NCBI GenBank assembly: GCA_023974075.1
Contig: CM043792.1
Location: 9,281,456-9,345,455, forward strand
DNA from: Chaenocephalus aceratus
Taxonomy: Eukaryota > Chordata > Actinopteri > Perciformes > Channichthyidae
Length of the DNA: 64,000 nucleotides
Reading direction: 5' to 3'
Part shown: one piece after another, positions 43,508-55,063 of the stretch
How the letters are laid out: each line of letters opens with the position of its first letter
Position numbering within the stretch: the first letter of the stretch is position 1
Position numbers and translations under genes: made by a program
Notes under the pieces: generated by a model
Database searches by the model: none
What the model was told of the DNA's origin: nothing
Seen by the model: the letters and a program-made list of their open reading frames with translations, nothing else

Positions 43508-44309
43508 GAAATTAGGGTAACACTTTATATTAAGGTACACAAATTAACCATCAACTAGTTGTTAATTAACAGTTAGCAGTATAGTGGCTCTGTATTAGTC
43601 ATTATAACACACTTATTAATGCCTTATTCTACATGACCATATTCTACAAGTAATAGGCCATAACTTGAAAGTTTTTCCTCAATAACCCACTTATTTATTG
43701 CAAGTAGCCTAAGGAAGTTGTTGTACATGAGTTTTGGTCTTAATATGCTCTGCTCAATATGGGCCTAATAAGGTAGTAGTACCACAAGAATAGTAATTCT
43801 CCCATAATAACACTGAACAAATATGATCTATTCTTATGTAACAAGACATGAAACTATAAGTGTTAATTGTGTCTAAATAACTCAAAATTAGGTATTTCTA
43901 TCTAAGAATATGTTTTGGGGTATTGACAGTTCAGCTACCAATAGCAAGGTGATATTGACCAGTATGTTTCATATTTGCACATTTATATTCTTGTAAAATG
44001 TATGCTGAAGGTTAGACAGGAAACCGTGTAGGCTACTGGAAGTAGGAGAAAGTGAACTGAATAGCATGGCAGTAGACTACTACTAATTTTCCCAAGTCCG
44101 TCAGAAAGCAATGACCGTAAGTGTAAGCCTTACATTTACACTGTAAGGATTAGTAACATGTATTGTGTTTTGTGATGACATTTGGAGATGTTTAAACTCA
44201 ATGAGAAAATGCGTTAGCATTCATGCAAGCATTCATGCAAGCATTCACGCTAGCGTTAGAATACATGCTAGCGTTAGCCATACTCAGTGGCGACTGGTCA
44301 TTAGGGGCA

Positions 44310-44659
44310 GGGACTTGCAAAATTATATTTTAAATTGACAAACATCATATGTGTAATTTGTTGCACAATTCAAACGGGATCAAAAGATAATCTTTCTCTC
44401 TCCATTGACTTCAATACATACTTTTTCCGAAATAAGGTCCCATGGAGCTCCCCTGTAAAGGGAGGGACTTCGCCTCTCTATGGAGTGGCGAAGTCACACC
44501 CATCTACTTCCGGTCCATGGGACCTTATTTCGGAAAAATAATGTATTGAAGTCAATGGAGAGAGAAAACGTATCTATCGATCCCGTTTGAATTGTGCCAT
44601 GAATTACACATATGATGTTTGTCGATCTTAAAAAATAATTTCCATGTCAAAAAAGTCCC
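44310..44659. repeat. Foldback element with about 135-145 bp arms
   Basis: The left arm 44310-44446 and right arm 44514-44659 are imperfect reverse complements, for example TCCATTGACTTCAATACAT against ATGTATTGAAGTCAATGGA. The 67-nt spacer holds its own small hairpin, GACTTCGCC..GGCGAAGTC. No clear flanking duplication. It lies inside the 43516-46356 element. Confidence 0.8.
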
Positions 44660-45501
44660 AAGTTTGTAGTAAAACTGTTGAAATATAAGACTATGAAAAA
44701 TACGCAACTAGAAAGACTACAAATCCCAGAGTCGCGTAAGTGATGTCATAACTGTTTTCCTCCACTAAGAGATAGCTAAGATCAGCGCCATATAGATATA
44801 ATCTATCTATATGGCGCTGGCTAAGATAAGATAACTTTAACAAGATGCCTGTGTGCTTAGTACCAGGTTGTTATCATACCAGCAATGGGTCTTGCTCGTT
44901 CTTTTGCTTCCTGTCTGATGAAAGGACCAGGAGTGGCTGGATCAAGTTAGCTACCTAGCTAGTAGCTAGCACGTTAGTTTAGCATTACAGCCTGTCATTT
45001 TTATTAGCGGAATATGAAGTAACGTAAGTAACCCAAAATGTTAAACAGTAAGAGTAGTAGTCAGAGTCGTAACCGAGAGTACTGTCACCGGGGGATCACT
45101 AAATACACATGTAAGCCCGGGGGAGAAATGCTAACGCTAGCATCGGCGATCGCCGATCTTTTCTACTTCATGGCATCTGCACAAATGGTTGACATTAAAC
45201 ATTAAAAAGACCAGGCAGTTCAGAGAGAATCAAAGGAAGGTAGTAGGGTTGCCAGAAACTGACCATGATCAAAATCGATTATTTGGCAGCCCTGGCGAAT
45301 AATAATCGATTATTCGACCGATCCCCCCCCCCCAGCCGCGGGAGAGAGCAAAAACAAACTCAGACAAAAGGAATTCCATTGTTTTCTTTACTGGAACATG
45401 TTTAACAGTACAAACAAAATAAACGACAAATAAACCAACATCAACATGATGTTGGTTTATTTTTTGTTATTTTCTAAAGTGCCTGCCATTGCCTTTATTT
45501 G

Positions 45502-45709
45502 GAGATGCGCTATGCGCACACAATGTATTTATTGCAATGCTGCCATTATTAAATACAGGCTACAGCTTGTATTAATAATAGCAGCATTGCAATAAATATT
45601 ATTATAGCAATTTATTTATTGCAAAGCTATTATTAATACAGGCTGTAGCCTGTATTATTAATAGTAGCAGCATTGCAATAAATAAATTGTGCGCGCATCG
45701 CGCATCTTC
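45502..45709. repeat. Inverted repeat around an AT-rich centre
   Basis: GATGCGC..GCGCACACAATGTATTTATTGCAATGCTGC on the left mirrors GCAGCATTGCAATAAATAAATTGTGCGCGC on the right. A third partial copy of GCAGCATTGCAATAAATA lies at about 45583-45600, so there has been internal duplication as well as inversion. It sits inside the truncated BED hAT copy. Confidence 0.65.
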
Positions 45710-45855
45710 AAATGGATGCACTCAAAACGCATTGTTGAGGTTGAGCTGTGACAGACCAACGTCTTTTCGCAGAGCTTGCATTTAACTTCCTTTGGACTTG
45801 TAAGTTCGAAGTAGTTCCACGAGGAGGAACTCTTTTTACCTGCCGCTTTGTTCAT
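45658..45855 (-). pseudogene. BED finger ORF remnant, reverse copy
   Basis: From the ATG at 45855, the first 37 residues match the ORF at 40195 except that Tyr after TLV is Cys. The match runs to STSTMRFEC, where the frame leaves the BED domain and enters the inverted-repeat insert, so the His pair is lost. Similarity of the two copies suggests either recent common origin or some constraint on the finger. Confidence 0.7.
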
Positions 45856-46364
45856 CTTTAGTCGCACGTGTGAGGGAGAGGGGGGGTGGGGGCGCGGTCG
45901 GTCTGTAGCGTGCTGCAGCAGCAGTCTGCTCTGCACGCAGGCTTCCTCCAAGTTTAGGGTGTGGTGTGGTCCCATTGAGTGACAGCTCTGTGCAGTGACT
46001 GCTGGGGTAAGCTTCTCTTTCTCTCTGCTAGCAGCTCCGTGATGCTACAGGGACTCTGCCTGCTCAGTTCATCCGGGGGAGATAACTTGAACTCGGCCGT
46101 GTTTGTTTGTTCTTCATGCTTATATCGGAAGTCATGTACAACAACTTCCTTACTTGCGATAAATAAGCACTAATTAGAGGGTTATTGAGGAAAAACACTC
46201 AACTAATGGCCTATTACTTCTAGATTATGGTCATGTAGAATAAGGCATTAATAAGTGTTTTATAATGACTACTAAAGAGCCAATATACTGCTAATATGCA
46301 TGTTAATTAACAACTAGTTGATGGTTAATTTGTGTACCTTAATATAAAGTGTTACCGAAATTAG

Positions 46365-49300
46365 TATATACACGAGTCAAGTAGCTAAGCAAGGAACCAT
46401 CAGTGACCTCCAGTGAGAAACTTCTGCATCACCGTACAAAATAATTATGTTATAATGCTTTATCAATAATGGCTTTAACATATGGCTTGAGAATTGAAAT
46501 GTGTTGTGACTCTCTTAACGTTGTCCTTGTACTCCATGGCTGTCTTCCTAAGATAAACTACAACAGGCAGTGGTTTTCTCAATTCCTAAATACAACATGT
46601 TGATGTTAAACTGACAAGATTCCCAGAGGCATCATGAATTATGGCTCTTGTCTAGTTATGCTCCCATAAAACCTCACAGCGAGGGAGTCGAGGTGAATAC
46701 ATGGGATGAATGCTGCTTTTCTTTTTTTCTCCTATCAGCAGTCAACATCGGTTTCTTCTTAATATGACAGGTTTTTCTAACAGTTATTACGTTTTTTGTG
46801 CCAAACCTAGGTATGAGCTGTCATGTATACATAGTTAAAACATATTGTGATTAGAAAGGTTTGAAAGTAAAACAAATCAGAAATTGAGTAATTTTCTTGC
46901 CATCAGTACATATACTTTATCGATTCCTTAAGAGGGCTATAACCTATCCCAGCAAGCATTAGTGAGAGAATGTGTATTCCACATTGTTTACCCGGTGTAA
47001 ACAAATACATTTAGCAGAAAACACAGCCTCAAATAAAGATAGAAAATGTGACATGCTTTATAAATTAGGGTTTTATTGCACGACTACTAAATTAATTTAA
47101 ATCCGTTTTCCTGATACATTTTTGACTATTATTAAGATCAATTCGTTATGAGCCTAATGGATATTTGACCTCCACAATAACAAAGAGTAAGGACTCATTT
47201 ATCATAATGACGTTTTGACCGTCTCTTCTCTTTTTGCTTCCACTTGTATGAATATGTTTAATTAATCTCTGATGGAAAAATACAGCCATGCTAATCTTCT
47301 TAAATCCACAGCCATTTACCTAATCTGTTGATTCATCAGCATCATCAGTACAGAGAGGTGACAGGCCAAAAAACTAAACTAAATTACCAATAGTTTGACA
47401 TAGTTGGCATGTGTCCACTCTGTTCTAGTCAATGTCAAATCAAAAGGATTTTTTTTAATTCAAATTCCCTCCAAAGCTTCTCTCCACTGGTCTAAATGTA
47501 ATTTGTCCAAAATATCGTGTGACCCATCTCTGATAAACAAAACAATATCTGGAGCCAAAATCATAGATATATGTGCAACCCTGCGTCTATCTCTGACCTT
47601 CCCCGGCAGGTCCTGAACGATCTATTTTGGAAATGCTGAATGAGATTTGAAACCAGATTATTATACATTTCCCTGGTTGTCCCTGATATCCCTATCTGAT
47701 CTAAAGATATGTGTTCAGAATACAAAAGACACAAGACAAATCTCCTCAGCATATCATTTCTCTGTGAATGGTTTGGCTGCTCATCTTAAACATTTGAACA
47801 GCTTGTAACATTAGGTATAGACCACTACAGAGTCACACAAACACAACAAGCTCAATTCAAACCCATCATGAGAACGACTAGTTATTCTTCTGTCTGAATC
47901 TGGCACAGCTCCACGTAGCCTGACATTGAGCAATGGAAATTGAGTTAATTAACAGGGCATGACCATTTCTCCATCGCAAAAGTCCAGATAACTCACTTTA
48001 CACTGTAAAAATCCCCAAGAAAAACTACCAGAACAATGATGGTTTTATGATGACATTTACTGGCTTTAATCCCTGATGGGAAAGACAGGATGGATGGTAA
48101 TATGCTGGAGGCTTTCCATTTAAGCATCCCTACTGTATTAGTCTGAGAGTAGCAGTAAAGATATGCTTGATCCTTCCTTTTTGAATAAACGTGACAAAGT
48201 CGTGTGCTTGCTACTCAATCTGGACTTTTGTTGCTGAGACATTTAGGGAACAAACACGGAAGCCAGAGTTGCATTTAGTAAACCTCTATGGGACAGCAGA
48301 GGGTACAAACTACTCCTGCGTTCGTGCCATTGCAAATATCAAATAAAATATGAATGGACAAAAGATTGCACTCCTCTGTATGTTCTTTCAATCCCCGAAT
48401 CTCACAATTCTTTTTTCAGCCACAATCTGAGAGAGGCTTGAAAAATGTAAGTTGCTTTTGATGTTTGCTAATGCCCTTCACATTAAACAACACCGAAGAG
48501 AAGTCTGTGTGAATCAACCAACGGGCCTACAGGTGTAAATAGTGAATGAGATGCTTAAACCATGCATGCTATTTGAACAGCCAAAAGGGGAACTGGTTGC
48601 AAAAGTCTATAAGAAAATGATCATCAACATCTGATTAAATACCTTGGTAATGAGTTATTGGTCTCAATCGGTAGTTTCAAGTCTTCATCAATGCAGCATG
48701 ATGTTGTTTATAAATGATGGTCTCCTTAGAGTAAAACAATATGCTTTAGGGTGGGCTTACCTTGTGATTTACAAGATGCTAACAAGGCAAAATCAGGTTT
48801 GGGTTATGTCTATGTTTTCTTCTTAAAAGTGTAACTGTTTCACAGTTTTCACTTTTTTAAAGGAAATTTACATTTGATAGCTCTAAATTGTACTTAGCCC
48901 CACCCTCTCACAGCACTTCTATTTTCCAAAAACCAAAACGCCAATGACCAAACCGCCAAATTAGTCCACACATCATTATGTTACTTCCCAGTAGCTATAT
49001 CCTTCTTGTATTCAGTCTTTGGTTATAACATATCAAACATGTTTGTTTGTATTTTGGACACTTTTTTGACAAAACATCATTGGTTCCTCCATTTTCTGAA
49101 GGTCAAATAAGATTCCTAATTCCTGCAGTGAGTGTGAGAAAGTTCCACTGTTGGCCATATCTGAACCTGTCCGTTGATTTACTGCTCTATTCTTTATGGT
49201 ATAGTTTTCTATATCATGGTCATGTGATAAATGGCCACCCCACGCTGTCATAAAAAAGACCAAGCCATTGTCCAGACATTCACGACTTTACATTTACAAT

Positions 49301-50410
49301 ACATGACAAGTGATTGATCTGCCACGGGATGAAAACCTATGCGGAGAAATATCAATAAATCTGATCTGATCTTTACTGCTCTCTGACCAAGGGGCTGGTG
49401 GGTAATCCTAACATGTCTTGTACATTTTCCACATACAGCAACAGGAATCAATTGAAGGGTATTCAGGCTTTGGCTGGTATCTGTGTGCATTAAAGGATTT
49501 AAATATTCAGCGGAGGAGTGGAGCTGAACTGAGCAGTTGGATTTTCTGACTGTATAGCATCAGAGCGGCCGTGCTCAGCAGGTTTTAAATGCCACAGCAG
49601 ATGGAAAGCTGTGTCGTTGTGCTTTATTACAATTCTGCCTTTGAAATCCCATCTAGTGCTGAAGCAAAGCTCCCTGCCCAGCATATGTAGTATTACTATG
49701 ATTGTGTATGTCACACTGTTTACATTAAAACAATCACAACTGAATAGTTTGATAATGCAGTAGGTGAATCAACACAATTCAAACAAGACCATCAAAGAAA
49801 GATGTGTTTCTCTCAAGAACACAAGTCCTTGTGCTTGCCAGTCATTGGACAGATGTTTGATATATATCTCTCCTCTCTGCTTTATCACTTTTACTCCATT
49901 TAGTGCAACACTCCATCACACGGCTCTCTCTTTGCCTGCATGCCGTGTAGCGAAATTGAACAGATTGTATGTGCAAGTGTTTGGAGCGTAATAATGTTTG
50001 CGGGGCTGCAGATTACAATGTCATTGTGAATCTAATCCATTTTGCCACAACACATGGGCGGATGTTTACCTGAAGCTTAAGGACCTAGACAAGGCGATCG
50101 GATATTAATATTCCTACTTTGACCCTGCTGGCTGACCTGGATATTAACCCGCAGTGGAAGGTGACCCGCAGTGTGAAGGAACAATTCTTCGTCAGCCTCA
50201 TGTGGAGCAGGGATCAGTGTAAGACCCTGGTTAAGCTGAAACTGCGGTTTCCTGTGCAGAACAAGACCACGCCCCGCCCTCCACCTGTCCAGCTGTCATC
50301 AGCCTGCTCTCCCAGTTGACTCGGTGGCTGCCCACACATACAGCTGACCTCTGACATACACACACATGTACACATGCTTTAATCCACATATGAGCATACC
50401 ACTTTGTTTT
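46365..50410. other. Non-coding segment
   Basis: About 4 kb, AT-rich. No gene, RNA gene or definable transposon was recognised. The stretch 50119-50319 has balanced GC and an open frame, but no domain that I know. Confidence 0.5.
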
Positions 50411-50417
50411 TAATCTG

Positions 50418-50433
50418 TGTGTGTGTGTGTGTT

Positions 50434-50527
<94 letters not shown>
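50418..50527. repeat. (GT)n microsatellite
   Basis: About 110 bp of GT repeats with two small interruptions (near 50431 and 50477). Reading frames over it are pure Val-Cys or His-Thr repeats and are not genes. Confidence 0.95.
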
Positions 50528-50530
<3 letters not shown>

Positions 50531-53500
50531 GTCTTATCAGTGCTTTGAAATGTACTGACAATGTATTCTTCCTCTGTTCTTCCTGCTTGTGTGTTTAAAG
50601 CAGCCACCTATAAAATAAACACGATGAATTTAAAGGGCCAGTGCATTTAAGACAACACTGCGTGCTGTTTGTGGTATTAAGCCATCCAGATCATTGTTTT
50701 AACCTTAACTTGATTTGATTTGCAAAATGAATGCAAAATATCAACTGCTTAATGTTTTAATAAGATAAATAAAAAGAAGACAGCAAGGTCAACCATAATA
50801 AAATGTGCAATTCGTATGTCTGATGACAATCCTTCACACAGATCACAGAATATTTTAACAAAAATAAGGAGTATGAATCGTTTTTATATTAACAACCTGT
50901 ACGCTTGCTCGCCTCTTTTAAAATCTGAAATGTGGACCCTTGGAGCTGAAAAGCATAAAATGTGATTTGCAGCTATCACATATTGCTCTCCTTAAAGCTT
51001 TGAAGAATATCTGTCCTTTGAACTGATATAAATATTCCACCTCTCTTTATCCAGATAGATTGAATTGCTGATCAAAACAGCATCAAACATAGCACAACAA
51101 AGATACAACAACAAAAAACCTCTTTCAAGCTGCCGGTGATTGAAATATATTTTATTATGAGCAAGTCGTTTTAAAGAGAAGAATAATTGCAATCGATGTA
51201 AATGTCACAAATATTGGTTTGAAATGTAATTAAATCATGATATAATATTTTTTATGAGGAGGAATGTATGAGAATAACAAAAAAAAACACTTACCAGACA
51301 AATAAGTACTTAGTATCATGTACCAGAACATTTTTGCAGTTATTGCCGTCTGGCTGCCTGACTCAGTGTCGTGTGACAGACAGGTCGTGTCCTTATAATT
51401 GTTAAAAATGTAAAACTGCTCAATGGAAAGCAATCAGCGCATGTCTCAGACAACTCAGCTTTTACAGTTTTCTCCAGAGATGATGTATAGATGTTGTGTG
51501 CGATAAACAGTCTCCAGGAGAGTGAAAAGCATTTTTCATATTTTGGGAAGGGTGTATATGCAACTCCGAGTATGAGTCGGCAGCCAAAAGTTGTGCCTGT
51601 TTTTAGCACAGCTCTCCAGACCTGCTGAGCATGTTGGCTGTATTTGTTAGGTGTCGACGGAGAGTGACAAGAGGGACTGGGAAAGGGATAGAAGAGATGT
51701 GACAAAGGTAGGCCAGAATAAAAAGCTAAACTACGTCACCATCTCAAGCTGCCTCTGCCAACTGAACCACCAGGACGCCTTGTCACTTTTTGTTAGACAC
51801 TCCTGCAGAGCATCCAGCCTGATTCGTTAAGATTCATCACGCAAAGTCACACTGCTCTTCCTGCGTGGACGCTGCGAGACGTACCTCATCCCCACCACCC
51901 TCCACTTTGCAGGCTTCATTTCTAAGGTTATCGGTGTCATCATCTTTCATTGAAACGCTCCCCACCGCGTCGCCGCTCGGGGCTTGAAAAATCAAGTGGC
52001 ACACATGCAGCGTTGAATAGAAAGCAATTAGGCTAATCAATTTCATGTATTACATTATTGCATATGCACCCACCCGTGCCACACAAGTGCACAAACACTC
52101 AGGTTGGTATCGGTATCCACAAGAGGCAAAAGAATGACAGGGAAACAGAGGCGATGCCCCCCTCCCCACCACCACCAATTCTTCCGCCCACGGCATGTCA
52201 GATTTCCTTCTCAACAGGGACAGGACGTTAGACGAGGTGCAAGCGGTGATGCGCCATGAATATAAATGGGCCGGGAGTCTCTGTTGTGCCCGTGAGCGCA
52301 GCCATAAACTTAGGGAGGGAGAGCAACACAGCCTGCCAGACTTCTTCAGCCCCGAGTTTAAAATCTCTTCAGATAGCCCCACATAGTACGAGAGCACCCC
52401 AAGGACTTGTTCACCTGCATAATCGCAACACCGATCTGTACTTGAACACGTAAAAGTGGCGGGAGAAAGGATCACATGTTGTCGCAGCATTGCCTGATTC
52501 AGAATGAGATTTACTACTGCTCTCCTATGACCTTGGATCAATTGCTCTGATGTCCTGCAACCTCCATCCCGCCCCCCGCAGTAAATATGTGACTGCCCTT
52601 GATGCTTGTGACTGGCTGTCAATCAGCACAATAGCCATTGGAAACAGTTGTTTATGCAAGCTTACCCCACTTTTGTATTTAAACTCTTGCGCCAGTCCGC
52701 CCAACCCCTCCTGCTTTTGTCTCCTGTGTCCTGTCAGCCTCCTCCCGCTCCCTCCTACTCATCTGCAGAGACAGTGAAGACGGCGTGAGGTTCGCTCTCT
52801 TAAGAATTGATGAAGCACAAAGGCACTAAGTGTCCATGGAAGAGCTGGACAGCTGACTAAGCAGCTGCTAACCTAGAGATCCAAACCCAGAGGTCGCTTT
52901 AGTCTGCCGCAGGCTGCACAAAGACGCAGAGACGCTCCAATACAACAACTCAGCAGGTCCACATTTCCCTTGAAAGTCCGACACTCATTTAATGGGATGT
53001 TGCCCCAGGATTGGGCGCTATGAAGGAATCTTTTTTCTTGTGATTAAGCCATCTTTGGCAACCACATGTTTTAAACTTTTTAACTTTAGTTGTTTCTGTA
53101 GATGCTCATTTCATTTCAACCCTTTATTTATCCAGATTGTTCCTTGAGATGATAATCTCTTTTTCAAGGGAGACCTGCAATGCTGTTGGTTTCTTCTTTT
53201 CTATCAGTTCAAGTTCTAACAAATGTTATAACAGATTCATTATTATTTTAATCACTTAAAGTGTCAGAATCCCAGGTTCTCGACCCAATGTGATTATTTC
53301 AGATGCTTCATTATCACCTTATTGTTGAAGTCATTCATCAAAATATCTTGTCATTGACGTTTTTTTGTTAACTTTCATCACGTTCTTCTGCTCTCCACCC
53401 ACGTCCTCTTGTAATTCCACTAGACAGACAACAAGCATACATGATATCACATCCGTTATTAAGTAAGGCTAGGAGACACTGGATGAATAACACAGCATCC

Positions 53501-53740
53501 AGCATGAGTTTGCTGACTAAATGATTCAGCCACAAATCAAGCAGAACACTCGAGTTCATGTAATATGAAAATATCAATAAGGATTCATAAGTTACATTCA
53601 TGGAGGGAGGCTTTGCTCGCTGCAATGCGCCCATGTTCAGTATGCGTTACAGCGCAAGAACATCAGATACATACAGATTGTGTGAACACACTGACTTTAA
53701 CCAGAACACCCAAAGGCAAAGCTAAGTTAATACTATGTAA
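50531..53740. other. Non-coding segment
   Basis: No exon recognised. GC rises at 52040-52780, where a 190-codon minus frame (52050-52622) lacks any known domain. A TATTTAAA near 52676 followed by C/T-rich DNA on the plus strand could be a promoter of an unknown gene, but nothing downstream supports it. Confidence 0.4.
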
Positions 53741-53741
53741 A

Positions 53742-53750
53742 TGAGTGTGT

Positions 53751-53797
<47 letters not shown>

Positions 53798-53805
53798 TGT
53801 GTGTG

Positions 53806-53890
<85 letters not shown>
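53742..53890. repeat. (GT)n microsatellite
   Basis: About 149 bp of GT repeats with two short interruptions near 53790 and 53806. Confidence 0.95.
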
Positions 53891-53892
<2 letters not shown>

Positions 53893-54866
53893 GTAGAGCT
53901 GCAATGATTAGTCAGCTAATAGATAACTCATTAGTAGAAAGGAATGTTAAAAAAGGCTGGTTTTATCCTCTCAAATATGTAGATTTCCACTGTTTTATTT
54001 CACATTAAAGAAAATATCCTTGAGTTTGGACAGACAAAACCATTGCATATTTGTAACTTCTTTTCTTAGACCAAACGATTAATTGAGAAAAATGATCATA
54101 GATGAATCAATAATGCTAATTGTCATTGTGTTAAATTCCTGCGCATAATGAAAGTAAGCATGCCTCATCCTGTCCTGCTCACGTAACACTATAATTGATC
54201 ACAGCTGTTCTAAGGTTAGATCAACATCTATTTACAAGACTAGTAACCCTGCATGACAAACTGTAAGTGATGCATGTGTTAACATGTCAGGTTGACGTAA
54301 CCGCGGCTACCTTCGTCAGGACAATCTGAGGTTAACCTTGACAGTAAGGTCGTTTTTCCCTCACTGCTCTACTGAGGGTATTATATTAATGAGGGTCCTT
54401 TGACTAGAACATATTAAGACTAACAATTCATTTTATTATCAATTCATCTGCAAATCCTTTTCTAGATTAATATGTCTATAAAATCATAATTATTTACATT
54501 TTTAAATATTTGATTCCAAAACACATGGATATTCAGTTTTAATGATAAATATTCTTAGAAAAGCAGGATATCTAAAATGTGTTACAGGCTAAAACTGGAT
54601 GTTGGTATCCATGTTTGCATGTAAATGCACTATAATCATTACTTTCTCATTACAATAGTAGGCATTTGCTTTTCCCCCATGGACCAATCATTGCAGCTTC
54701 CACAGTTTAATGGGTACAGTGGTTGTTTGGGTGTGATGCCAACACCAAATAAATGTGCTTAATCACTGAATGTTTCAGCTGTGTTATGATCAGGCTCCTC
54801 CCTCAGCCTGACGTCCAGAAGCATGCTCCTCCATCATGGTCAATGGTGTGTGACCTTGTGTTATAG
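53891..54866. other. Non-coding segment
   Basis: AT-rich, with no recognisable feature. Confidence 0.5.

Positions 54867-55063
<197 letters not shown>

Larger units (their letters stand above)
45244..45975 (-). mobile_element. Truncated reverse copy of the family-1 BED hAT element
   Basis: Begins with the terminal repeat TAGGGTTGCCAGAAACTGACC and matches 39890-40598 in reverse, including the C-run, the GATTATTCGACCGAT block and the BED ORF. The far end is lost near 45960-45975. It is nested in the 43516-46356 element. An inverted-repeat insert (45502-45709) splits it downstream of the BED frame. Confidence 0.8.
43516..46356. mobile_element. 2.8-kb DNA transposon with about 220-bp terminal inverted repeats
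   Basis: The left arm (43516 to about 43730) and right arm (about 46134-46356) are inverted repeats, starting GGTAACACTTTATATTAAGG at each outer end. GAAATTAG flanks it at 43508-43515 and 46357-46364, an 8-bp duplication as in hAT. No transposase was found. It carries a foldback (44310-44659), a short palindrome around AGCGCCATATAGAT (about 44783-44820) and a broken reverse copy of the family-1 BED element (45244 onward). Confidence 0.85.

Noticed and set aside
50119..50319. Small frame in GC-balanced DNA that looks coding-like
   Set aside because: No known domain, and no clear splice sites on either side. Conservation data would be needed.
50379..50607. Open frames of repeated His-Thr or Val-Cys over GT tracts (also at 53722-53904 and 54790-55203)
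   Set aside because: Pure by-products of (GT)n microsatellites, open in several frames on both strands.
52050..52622. 190-codon minus-strand frame
   Set aside because: No recognisable domain, no splice or start context, and no similarity that I can recall. It may just reflect higher GC.
52670..52930. Plus-strand promoter and first exon of another gene
   Set aside because: A TATA-like box and C/T-rich DNA are present, but no donor or coding exon supports it.
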